Shown here piece by piece: positions 1-6,546 of a stretch of 11,192 nt of DNA. A program made the position numbers and the translations under genes. The DNA is taken from the NCBI GenBank assembly GCA_000437915.1, contig FR900985.1, forward strand, positions 1 through 11,192. The letters are read 5' to 3'. This DNA comes from Subdoligranulum sp. CAG:314 (GTDB taxonomy: Bacteria > Bacillota > Clostridia > Christensenellales > CAG-314). The notes beneath the pieces are model-generated. The model saw only the letters and a program-made list of their open reading frames with translations, made no database searches and was not told the DNA's origin. How positions within the stretch are numbered: position 1 is the stretch's first letter; the number at the start of each line of letters is the position of its first letter.

Positions 1-144
1 CCATACTCAAACGTGACGAAAACTTGATAAATCCCATGAATAGTTTGACTACCCTTTAAAATTGCACCATACTCAAACATAAAAGACGACGTCACACGAA
101 GCACTATTGTTTGACTACCCTTTAAAATTGCACCATACTCAAAC
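1..144 (-). CRISPR. Type II-A CRISPR array, leader-proximal end, cut by the window edge
   Basis: Two identical 36-bp repeats lie at 43-78 and 109-144, and the last 12 bp of a third copy lie at 1-12. They are separated by spacers of exactly 30 bp at 13-42 and 79-108. On the plus strand the repeat begins GTTTGACTACCC and ends CACCATACTCAAAC. Read on the minus strand it begins GTTTGAGTATGGTGC and ends AAAGGGTAGTCAAAC, with the short terminal inverted repeat typical of type II arrays. Three points support minus-strand transcription: the array follows csn2 in the same direction, a promoter-bearing leader lies between them, and the tracrRNA anti-repeat upstream of cas9 is complementary to the minus-strand repeat. 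The repeat at 109-144 is therefore the newest one. Identity of the two full copies fits the active end. The array continues beyond the left edge, so its size is unknown. Confidence 0.97.
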
Positions 145-158
145 CTCAAACCTCAAAT
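138..158 (-). repeat. Three tandem 7-mers across the leader-repeat junction
   Basis: Read on the minus strand, 158-152 is ATTTGAG, 151-145 is GTTTGAG, and 144-138 is GTTTGAG, the first seven bases of the first CRISPR repeat. In characterised streptococcal type II-A loci ATTTGAG abuts the first repeat and acts as the leader-anchoring sequence for spacer integration. Here a 7-bp copy of the repeat start sits between that motif and the repeat. The repeat boundary at 144 is fixed by the identical copy at 43-78. Confidence 0.8.
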
Positions 159-243
159 CAGAGTATTTTTACGCACCACACGCATCAATTCAAAGGACAG
201 AATGCAATTATTTATATTATAGCATAAAATCTTATTCAGACAA
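145..243 (-). promoter_or_regulatory. CRISPR leader with pre-crRNA promoter
   Basis: This A+T-rich stretch separates csn2 from the first repeat. On the minus strand it has an extended -10 element, TGC followed by TATAAT (224-216). A weaker -35 match, TTGTCT (243-238), lies 16 bp upstream and overlaps the csn2 stop codon. The predicted start of transcription is near 209, giving a transcribed leader of about 65 nt before the first repeat. The promoter would let the array be expressed independently of the cas operon. The promoter call is from sequence match only. Confidence 0.75.
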
Positions 244-907
244 TGATTTCGCACAAATCTTTGTCAATCAAAGTGACAAATTCTTCGTCTGTTTTATTTT
301 TCAAAGTATTTTCCAAAAGAAAGAGACAAACATCCTCCAGCTGCGCCTCATAGTAAAGACTTTTCAAATCCTTTTCGTTTAAAAAGTTTTTTAGATTAAA
401 GAACGCAAAACATTTTATCCCCAAAATCCGCGCATTAAAATGAATAAAAGAAACTATAGACTCCAACAAACAGTCCTTTTCATCCTTCCAGCGCACTCCG
501 TATGCTTTTAAAAGCTGAGTCAAACTGCTTTCCGTATCAAAATCTATCGGAAAATCCGTTTCTCCGTTCAGTTTTTCAAAAAAAGCATAAATCTTCTCAA
601 CAAGTTCCGAATACTCGACGGCAAAGTTGTTTTCGGCAATTTGCACCAAACAATTTAACAATCCGTCCCGCGCGCGTTTGTCTCCCAAATCAAAATTGAA
701 AAAATCATACAGCAATTTTACGTCCTTGACTAAGGATAGTTTGGTATCGCCGTCAAAAAGAACAAAGTTCCCCGAATTGCCTTTGGATTGCAGTGCAAAT
801 TCTTTGCAAAAATCGAAAAACTTGTTTTCGTTTTCCACTACAAGAACATTTACTACGGCAGGCGTCAGCTCCAACGGCTTTTCCAAGTCAAAATGAGACA
901 GAATCAC
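236..907 (-). CDS. csn2: Csn2, type II-A adaptation protein
   Basis: Csn2 is the signature protein of subtype II-A. In characterised members it forms a calcium-dependent tetrameric ring that slides onto free double-stranded DNA ends and works with Cas1, Cas2 and Cas9 in spacer capture. The protein here is 223 aa, close to the roughly 220 aa of streptococcal Csn2. It is acidic and has no membrane segment. The call rests on size, position after cas2 and overall character, including an N-terminal stretch MILSHFDLEKPLEL; Csn2 has few short diagnostic motifs. The start is GTG at 907, overlapping the cas2 stop as GTGA, with no clear Shine-Dalgarno sequence, so translation probably depends on coupling to cas2. 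It is the last cas gene, and its stop codon overlaps the -35 element of the leader promoter. Confidence 0.92.
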   Translation of the reverse strand: MILSHFDLEKPLELTPAVVNVLVVENENKFFDFCKEFALQSKGNSGNFVLFDGDTKLSLVKDVKLLYDFFNFDLGDKRARDGLLNCLVQIAENNFAVEYSELVEKIYAFFEKLNGETDFPIDFDTESSLTQLLKAYGVRWKDEKDCLLESIVSFIHFNARILGIKCFAFFNLKNFLNEKDLKSLYYEAQLEDVCLFLLENTLKNKTDEEFVTLIDKDLCEIIV

Positions 908-1224
908 AGAACCACCAACCTTTCGGCGGTGTCTACAACCGTCGATTGTTTCTTTCCGAGAACAAATTCCATATTTTCAAATTGTCTTTCGGTAACGGTA
1001 AGCATCTGAATCAGCCCTTTGCCCGTTTTGAGTTTTCTTACTGTTTCTTTTATCACGTTTGCGGCGGTGTTGTTCAGTATTATTTTGGAATAAACGGATT
1101 CCTGCATCATGAAAAAACCGTTTTTCAAAAGCGCGGCGCGAAACCTTCTGTAATCGCGTCGTTCCTCTGCCGTTTCCGTAGGCAAATCAAAAAAAACCAC
1201 TACCCGCATAAACCTAAAACTCAT
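904..1224 (-). CDS. cas2: Cas2, CRISPR adaptation protein
   Basis: Cas2 is the dimeric core of the Cas1-Cas2 spacer integrase. The 106-aa protein has the ferredoxin-like start MSFRFMRVVVFFDLP, with the conserved Asp at residue 13, followed by PTETAEERRDYRRFR, a clear match to type II Cas2 proteins. A central QESVYSKIILNN stretch and a C-terminal LTVTERQF strand also fit the family. I chose the ATG at 1224 because streptococcal Cas2 starts MSYRYMRM, which aligns with MSFRFMRV. This start overlaps the end of cas1 by 11 nt. An AAAGGA sequence lies only 2 nt before it, an unusually short spacing, so the second ATG at 1209 (MRVVVFFDLP) remains possible. The gene ends in a 4-nt overlap with csn2. 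Confidence 0.96.
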   Translation of the reverse strand: MSFRFMRVVVFFDLPTETAEERRDYRRFRAALLKNGFFMMQESVYSKIILNNTAANVIKETVRKLKTGKGLIQMLTVTERQFENMEFVLGKKQSTVVDTAERLVVL

Positions 1225-2080
1225 ATTCCTTTATTTTTGACGTATCCCCGTCTTCCAACGCGTTGAAAACGCTCTTGGCGTATATACCGATTGCATCGTT
1301 TACAACAAAATATTTGTCGTCTATCTTTATTTCTCTGTTGAGAATATCGCAAAGGTATCGTTTGAAATCCGGCGTAAATTGGCAATTATCCTTTCCGAAC
1401 ACCGCTTTGTCCACAATCACCCTGAAAGGCTCCACCAAATCACAGCTCAGATTGAATTGATTGAACTCGCTTTTGTGCGCCAATCCGAGCTGTGTATTGA
1501 AACCCAATCCCGCGATTTCCCTGTTGAACGCAGACAGCAAAATGGTATATCCATAGTTCAACGCCCCGTTCAGAAAGGTTTTGTCTCCTCTTTTAAAGCT
1601 CAATCCGAACAATGCGTCGAAGTATACCTTTGCCGCGTGTCCTTCACGGTTTGTTCTGTCATTCAATTCGGTACCGTCGACATAACTTTTCAAAAGCTCG
1701 CTCTGAGGACAGCAAAGTTCGGAAAGAAATTCCATCTGCTTTTTTATTTTCATACGGACAATCGCCGTCCACACCGCGCTTTTATGTTCTTCTTTCCAAT
1801 TGAGCTGCCGCCGCAAAACTCCGCTGCAATCGTGTCTTCCGTAAAGCGGCAACAGCTGTGAAACCGGATTGTGATTTTCGTCGCAAAACAAAATGTTGAC
1901 TTTGTTTTTGATTAACTCGCTCAACAAAGCAGCCGTCAAAGAAACCGCGGTAGACTCCACCACAAGCGAGGATATCTCGTTAAGAAACAACTTTTTGACT
2001 TCTTCGCCGCGACAGACGAGATATCCCAGCTTGTATTCCAGCTTGCAACGTCCCCTTACCACTACAACCCGCCAGCTCAT
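1214..2080 (-). CDS. cas1: Cas1, CRISPR spacer integrase (type II)
   Basis: Cas1 is the metal-dependent integrase that joins new spacers to the leader end of the array, in complex with Cas2 and, in type II-A, with Csn2 and Cas9. The protein is 288 aa from the ATG at 2080, normal for type II Cas1. The expected metal-binding residues are in place: Glu146 in NREGHAAK, His202 in GLAHKSEFNQFNLSCD, and Glu217 in DLVEPFR. An N-terminal beta-strand domain (about residues 1-85) precedes the helical catalytic domain. The ATG overlaps the cas9 stop as ATGA. No convincing Shine-Dalgarno sequence precedes it, so coupling to cas9 translation is likely. An in-frame TTG ten codons upstream at 2110 is a less likely start because it adds a tail not seen in the family. 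Confidence 0.97.
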   Translation of the reverse strand: MSWRVVVVRGRCKLEYKLGYLVCRGEEVKKLFLNEISSLVVESTAVSLTAALLSELIKNKVNILFCDENHNPVSQLLPLYGRHDCSGVLRRQLNWKEEHKSAVWTAIVRMKIKKQMEFLSELCCPQSELLKSYVDGTELNDRTNREGHAAKVYFDALFGLSFKRGDKTFLNGALNYGYTILLSAFNREIAGLGFNTQLGLAHKSEFNQFNLSCDLVEPFRVIVDKAVFGKDNCQFTPDFKRYLCDILNREIKIDDKYFVVNDAIGIYAKSVFNALEDGDTSKIKEYEF

Positions 2081-5000
2081 AGGAACCGCTTGAAGTCCAC
2101 GACTTTGCAAAAATAGCCGGTAGGCGAACAGAATATCATTTTAACGTCGGAGTCTTGTATTAATTTACTGATACGATTCTTCCCGGCATTTTCAGCGCCG
2201 CCGATAAGCTTGATATTACTCGTCATACTGTTGCATTGCATAAATTTCAATATTTCCATCAGCACAAACAATTGGTCTTTCAATTCCAAAGCCTCGAATT
2301 TGTCTCTGCCTTTTTCAAGATTTTTTATCTGTCCCTGTACAGGCAGTCCCGCATATATTTTTCCGCCCAACTTTTCAGTAAACAAATCGTACAAAGCAAG
2401 ATTTTGCTCTTTGCTGAATTCTTCTTCTCTGACGGGTAAATCTTTATTATTGTATTTTTTAACGTCCCGAAAATGATTTGAGATTTTTTTGAGCTCCTTT
2501 GCGCTCCCGTTGTCCAGCCAAAGCTGATTGGCATTGCAAAGTACCAATCTGTCGTTTGTTCTTCCGCGAATCCAGGCGTAAGAGCCGTTAATTTTGAATA
2601 ATGTGTTCAATTTTATTTTTTCTATGAGTATTTCAGGCTCTTTGAGTCCCAACTCTTTTTCGCAATACTTCAACTTATCTTCCGCAGTGCGGAAATTTTT
2701 ATCCGCAAGCACAGTCACGCATTCCAGAGAAAGCAAAGTCTTGTCCTTTTTCTTTTTGTCCCTGCTCTTTACCAGCATAAAATAGGCTGTTGTCTCTTTG
2801 TCGTATCCGCCGTATTTCGACGTGTCATTAAGCGGCGCCTTCCCCTTTACGGGCGCAAGCTTGTCGTTTTTTCCTGCGGGATAAATGGTAGCGTCGTAAA
2901 ACTGCCCTTTTTCCGTTTTGGAAAATCTTACTACACGGCAAGTGTTTTTCTCGGCAACAGAACGTATCCTGTTTTCGTCTCCCTTTTTCCATGCATTTGT
3001 AATATCAAAATCATAAAGGCGTTCAAAATCATAATTGCCTGTACCGTTACTCCGTTGAAAAACTGCGGGATTATGGTTGAATTTGGTATTGAACACATTG
3101 CCCACCACGATATTGAAATAAGCGTCCTTTGCGTGGTGCAAATCGTTCAGTTCTCTTATCTTCACGAATTCCAGCCTTTTTTTGAATTCGTTTACATTGC
3201 CGGCTTTGGAATAAACTATTTCCGATTCGGGCAGCATCCTTTTCAAAAGCTGAATTGCGGCTTTGGCGCTTTGACTTGTGGCGATAAGCTGAGCGTTGAT
3301 AAAATCGCCGCATTCTTTTTCCGTCAAAGGCGTGCTTCGCGTAAGTCTGTAAAATTTCTCATCGCTTATGAGTTTCTTGTCTCTGAGTTGACGCCATAAC
3401 CCCTCCATCCTGTTCCTGATTTCGGCAGACAAAGGATAGGAGTCCTTTTTCACGCTTTGATTGATTTTCCTTCTGACGAGGACGCGATTGTCCAAGCTGT
3501 CGTCTTTGATTTTGGAGCGCGGATAAATATGGTCTATATCATATTTTTCTGTCTTGAACACATCGTCGAATTCTATTTTTTCACCCGTATAAGCGTCTTT
3601 GCCCATTTGCGTGAAATAGAAAAACAATTTGTCGCTGTTGAACTTTGAATCCTCTGTTTCCTCAATTTTTTTAATCAACTCTGTTTCATTGCGCAGATTT
3701 TCTCTATATTTATCCAGCAACTGCTGTTTTCGAGATACCGTGCGTTGCCCCTTGCGCGTTACGTCGGGCTTTTCGCGCGTCGTCTCTACAAATATCTTTT
3801 TGGGAGAATGCCCCTGCACTTTCACGATTTCACGGACGATTTTCAACGCGCTCCAAATCGACCGCTTGACTGCGGGCGAACAATACAGCTCCTCCACCGC
3901 GCGGTAAGTCACCCTTTCATCTACAATACTTTCGGAATTTGCAAGTTCTATCGCTCTTTTGTAATTGTGTTTATTTGAAAGCAGCTCCATAAAGTTTTCC
4001 GTATCTGTCCGCATTTTTTCGATAATAGATACGTTTCCGACCTCGCCTTCTGAGTCGGTTTCAAATATTCCGTCAAGCAGTTTTTCGGAAAGCCTGCCCC
4101 ATTTCGTATAATTGAGCGCCTTTAAACCTTTGATTTCCTCGTCGCTCAAAACGGTTCCGTATTTGTCTTTGATTATTTTTACCAATCTTTCTTTATCGGA
4201 TATTACGGTTATCCATAAAATGATTTTCTCGCACATATCCCTGTAAAGGTCGGCTTTGTCTCCGATAATCCTTTTGAAATCTATGTAAGAAGACAAAGAG
4301 TTTTTGAAATCTCCGTCCGTACCGGAAAAAACGTCCCGAGCCTTGCTACCCTCGGGCAGCAAACCATTTTTTACAAGCTGCTCGCAGCACTTTTTGAGCG
4401 TAAGCTTTTTGTTTGTTTTTGCAAAATCAAAAAGAATATTTTTTACGCGCAAATCCTTTGTTCCGTTGACTTTCAGATTGTTCAATTCGTTCAGAAACGC
4501 ATATTCGCTGTACAAAAAAGACGACGCGGGCAGCACCTTTTCACCGGTCAGGTAAGTGCAGAAATTTGTCATACGCTCGATAAATTTCTTTTCGGAGGCG
4601 TCCCTGTCCACGACGTCGTCAAAGTTCCAAGGCGTAATTTTTTGCGTACTTAACCCCTCCTTTTTTATCATCCAGCTGAAACGGGTTTCTTTATCGGTGA
4701 ACGGTCCCACATAATAAGGCACGCGGAATTTCATGAGCGAAATTATTTTTTCACTCACCGTCATCTCGCAGTTTTCGTCCTTTTGTTTTAAAAAAGGAAA
4801 ATAATTTTCGGCGTTGGCAAGTATCGCTTTCAACTCCGCCAGATGCACCTGATAAGGTATGTCGCAGTTTTCCGCAGAAATCTGTTTGGGCAAAAATATT
4901 CCCTCGTCTATCTTTGCGAGTAAACTTTCGTCATTAATACCAATCTCTTTTTTAAGAAAAGCGTAAAAATCTTCTTTTTTGCATTTTTCAAACCCTTTTC

Positions 5001-6135
5001 CCTTGTCCATGCCTATGTAAGCGGCATAATTGTTGACTTTTTTGTCGTCTTTTTCATTCTCGTCCGCGCCCGACGTATTTTTCTTGCCCTTTTTGACCTG
5101 ACGGCGAAAAACAAGCGCGTACTTTTCCGGACAATTTTCACGGACATATTTTTTCAGCTCGGACAAATCTCTGCGGTGGGTTTCGTAAGCTTCCGTTTTT
5201 GCTTCGGAAATAAACTCCTTTCCGTGCAGGATATTGTGCAGGCTTGCAACTGACTGTACTTTTTTAAGAGTCTCTAAAAAATCCGCTTCGTCGTCGTCGA
5301 GCGCCATTCTCGCCTTTGCAAGCTTTTCTTCAAAAGAACTGTCTGTAAACGACATTTTATTCTCACCCTGAAAATCTCTGTCTTCTCCAAACATCTTTGA
5401 CAGCGAAAAATTAAGCCCGACAACGGCGTTCACGGCTTCGCCAAGCAGCTTGTTTTTTGAATTTCCCGCCAATTCGAGTATTTTTTCTTTTCTTTCTCTT
5501 TTTGCCAAATTCTCATTGCAAAGCGTCTCGAATATTTCGGGTATTTTTTCTCTATCAAATCCCGCTCCGTCGTTCTCGCTCAGAAAACGGTTTATTTTTT
5601 CAAATTCGCCGCTGACGTCCGACGCGTCGTTGACATTAAAATCCTGTTCCCCGAATAAAAAATGACCTCTGTTTTTCAAAATGTGATGCACGGCAAGATA
5701 AAGCAGGCGTACGTCTTTTATTTCCTGCGTTCTCAAAGCGTTTCTCAAATGAAAAATCGTAGGATAATTTTTATAGTACTCCTTGTCTCCGAAGTCCTTG
5801 TCATTGAACAAAAGAAATTTTCCCCGCGCAATTTCAGGCTTGTCCTCATCAAAATATTTGCTGTTTTCAAGTCTGTAAAAAAATCCGAAATCCTTTGCGC
5901 TTATTTCGCTGTCAAACAATTCCTGCAAAAGGTTAAGACGGTGCCTTACTCTTGCAAGGCGTCTGCGATTCGTTCTAAAAGCGCGGCGACCTTGCGCGGT
6001 TTGCGCTTCGTCGAATAAATAAACGCCCCAATAATCCTGTCCGCGTTTTTTAATGAGATTGTAATCGACGTCGGTAACCGCCCAACCTACAGATTCCGTT
6101 CCCATATCCAAACCTATGTAATAATCTTGTTTCAT
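2077..6135 (-). CDS. cas9: Cas9, RNA-guided DNA endonuclease (type II-A)
   Basis: Cas9 cuts DNA at sites matching the crRNA next to a PAM, using a crRNA-tracrRNA guide. The 1352-aa length is close to SpCas9 (1368 aa). Visible parts in order: RuvC-I (YYIGLDMGTESVGWAV, Asp10), Arg-rich bridge helix (about 48-74), a long REC lobe to about 770, RuvC-II (KKIFVETTRE, Glu784), HNH (YDIDHIYPRSKIKDDSLDN, with Asp868, His869 and Asn883), RuvC-III (ELNDLHHAKDAY, with His1001 and Asp1004), then a C-terminal PAM-interacting region ending FCSPTGYF...DFKRFL. All nuclease residues are intact. The REC lobe has a charged Lys/Glu/Asp-rich insert at about 347-368. The ATG at 6135 is chosen because AAGGAG lies 11 nt upstream and because it places RuvC-I Asp at residue 10; the in-frame TTG at 6177 would lie at the tracrRNA start. 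The gene overlaps cas1 as ATGA and is more A+T-rich than obg. Confidence 0.98.
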   Translation of the reverse strand: MKQDYYIGLDMGTESVGWAVTDVDYNLIKKRGQDYWGVYLFDEAQTAQGRRAFRTNRRRLARVRHRLNLLQELFDSEISAKDFGFFYRLENSKYFDEDKPEIARGKFLLFNDKDFGDKEYYKNYPTIFHLRNALRTQEIKDVRLLYLAVHHILKNRGHFLFGEQDFNVNDASDVSGEFEKINRFLSENDGAGFDREKIPEIFETLCNENLAKRERKEKILELAGNSKNKLLGEAVNAVVGLNFSLSKMFGEDRDFQGENKMSFTDSSFEEKLAKARMALDDDEADFLETLKKVQSVASLHNILHGKEFISEAKTEAYETHRRDLSELKKYVRENCPEKYALVFRRQVKKGKKNTSGADENEKDDKKVNNYAAYIGMDKGKGFEKCKKEDFYAFLKKEIGINDESLLAKIDEGIFLPKQISAENCDIPYQVHLAELKAILANAENYFPFLKQKDENCEMTVSEKIISLMKFRVPYYVGPFTDKETRFSWMIKKEGLSTQKITPWNFDDVVDRDASEKKFIERMTNFCTYLTGEKVLPASSFLYSEYAFLNELNNLKVNGTKDLRVKNILFDFAKTNKKLTLKKCCEQLVKNGLLPEGSKARDVFSGTDGDFKNSLSSYIDFKRIIGDKADLYRDMCEKIILWITVISDKERLVKIIKDKYGTVLSDEEIKGLKALNYTKWGRLSEKLLDGIFETDSEGEVGNVSIIEKMRTDTENFMELLSNKHNYKRAIELANSESIVDERVTYRAVEELYCSPAVKRSIWSALKIVREIVKVQGHSPKKIFVETTREKPDVTRKGQRTVSRKQQLLDKYRENLRNETELIKKIEETEDSKFNSDKLFFYFTQMGKDAYTGEKIEFDDVFKTEKYDIDHIYPRSKIKDDSLDNRVLVRRKINQSVKKDSYPLSAEIRNRMEGLWRQLRDKKLISDEKFYRLTRSTPLTEKECGDFINAQLIATSQSAKAAIQLLKRMLPESEIVYSKAGNVNEFKKRLEFVKIRELNDLHHAKDAYFNIVVGNVFNTKFNHNPAVFQRSNGTGNYDFERLYDFDITNAWKKGDENRIRSVAEKNTCRVVRFSKTEKGQFYDATIYPAGKNDKLAPVKGKAPLNDTSKYGGYDKETTAYFMLVKSRDKKKKDKTLLSLECVTVLADKNFRTAEDKLKYCEKELGLKEPEILIEKIKLNTLFKINGSYAWIRGRTNDRLVLCNANQLWLDNGSAKELKKISNHFRDVKKYNNKDLPVREEEFSKEQNLALYDLFTEKLGGKIYAGLPVQGQIKNLEKGRDKFEALELKDQLFVLMEILKFMQCNSMTSNIKLIGGAENAGKNRISKLIQDSDVKMIFCSPTGYFCKVVDFKRFL

Positions 6136-6140
6136 ATTGC

Positions 6141-6169
6141 TTGACACTCCTTGTCTTTCGGTATATAAT
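6141..6169 (+). promoter_or_regulatory. Consensus promoter of the tracrRNA
   Basis: TTGACA at 6141-6146 and TATAAT at 6164-6169 are separated by 17 bp, a perfect match to the housekeeping sigma consensus. Transcription should begin near 6176, eight bases before the anti-repeat. The -35 element lies only 5 bp from the cas9 start codon and directly abuts the cas9 Shine-Dalgarno sequence (AAGGAG, minus strand, 6152-6147), so the promoter occupies the cas9 5' leader. Confidence 0.92.
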
Positions 6170-6175
6170 AATATC

Positions 6176-6297
6176 AATCAAAGGCTTGACTACCCTTTGA
6201 AGTTGCACCATTAGTTCAAATAAAGTTTTTCCAAGACGCCGTTTTTACGGTTACGCACGAGGTGCGTTCGACTCTTTCTTTATGAAAGAGTTTTTTA
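6176..6297 (+). ncRNA. tracrRNA
   Basis: This is the trans-activating RNA that pairs with each crRNA repeat, allows RNase III processing and loads crRNA into Cas9. The anti-repeat spans 6184-6221 and matches the plus-strand repeat over 28 positions with three differences, then diverges. Pairing with the minus-strand crRNA gives a 6-bp lower stem (GUUUGA with UCAAAU, ending in a G-U pair), a bulge of 2 nt (GU) against 4 nt (UAGU), and a long upper stem from AUGGUG. This is the same geometry as the SpCas9 guide (GA against AAGU). Downstream are hairpins CCGT-TTTT-ACGG (6239-6250) and ACGCAC-GAG-GTGCGT (6253-6267), then the terminator. The 5' and 3' ends are predicted from promoter and terminator. 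The RNA is encoded opposite the cas9 leader. Confidence 0.94.
6271..6296 (+). terminator. tracrRNA terminator
   Basis: An 8-bp stem, ACTCTTTC (6271-6278) and GAAAGAGT (6284-6291), closes a 5-nt loop and is followed by five more T. It is directional: on the minus strand the stem is followed by CGAACG with no T run, so cas9 transcripts started upstream should read through it. Confidence 0.9.
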
Positions 6298-6332
6298 TTT
6301 GCGCAAAATATTCTTTAAATTTAATTAGAACT

Positions 6333-6361
6333 ATTATCCCATTTTAAAGCTTAAAAGTCAA
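6333..6361 (-). promoter_or_regulatory. Predicted cas9 operon promoter
   Basis: On the minus strand TTGACT (6361-6356) and GATAAT (6338-6333) are separated by exactly 17 bp, each with five of six consensus bases. Transcription would start near 6326, about 190 nt before the cas9 ATG. The 5' leader would then run antisense through the entire tracrRNA gene. I saw no comparably good minus-strand promoter between 6136 and 6300, though A+T-rich -10-like strings exist at 6162-6173. Confidence 0.75.
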
Positions 6362-6384
6362 GTTTTCAGCCACAATACTTTCCC

Positions 6385-6426
6385 CAAAACAACAAATGTC
6401 TGTCGGACATTATTCGACAGACATTT
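6385..6426 (-). terminator. Probable obg operon terminator hairpin between obg and cas9
   Basis: A perfect 12-bp stem, AAATGTCTGTCG (6394-6405) and CGACAGACATTT (6415-6426), has a 9-nt loop. On the minus strand it is followed by GTTGTTTTGGGG, moderately T-rich, so it could end transcription from nth-obg before the cas9 promoter 24 bp further on. The plus-strand side is also followed by a T run (ATGTTTTTCC), so it may work both ways. The rest of the 6298-6546 gap is A+T-rich and shows no gene. A protein-binding dyad is the alternative reading. Confidence 0.6.
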
Positions 6427-6546
6427 ATGTTTTTCCGCATTTTTTTACATTTGAAATCAATTTAAAACAGCAATTGAAATAATTCTAAATAACTTTTTTT
6501 GATTTGAATCGCGAACGCTTTTTACGCCGCAAGCTCGATGCGGTTG

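Noticed and set aside
107..382. Plus-strand frame across the array, leader and csn2 end (91 codons)
   Set aside because: It runs through CRISPR repeats and the antisense of csn2, with no ribosome binding site.
4511..4525. 11-nt match (AAAAGACGACG) between the spacer at 79-108 and cas9, suggesting self-targeting
   Set aside because: The match is short and low in complexity, and the two PAM-proximal spacer bases do not match; chance is sufficient.
6136..6177. Upstream TTG start for cas9 adding 14 residues
   Set aside because: The ATG at 6135 has AAGGAG 11 nt upstream and puts the RuvC-I Asp at residue 10; the longer form would be translated across the tracrRNA promoter.
6184..6221. A stray degenerate CRISPR repeat upstream of cas9
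   Set aside because: Its place after a consensus promoter, its pairing with a 2/4-nt bulge against the crRNA repeat, and the hairpins and terminator that follow identify it as the tracrRNA anti-repeat.
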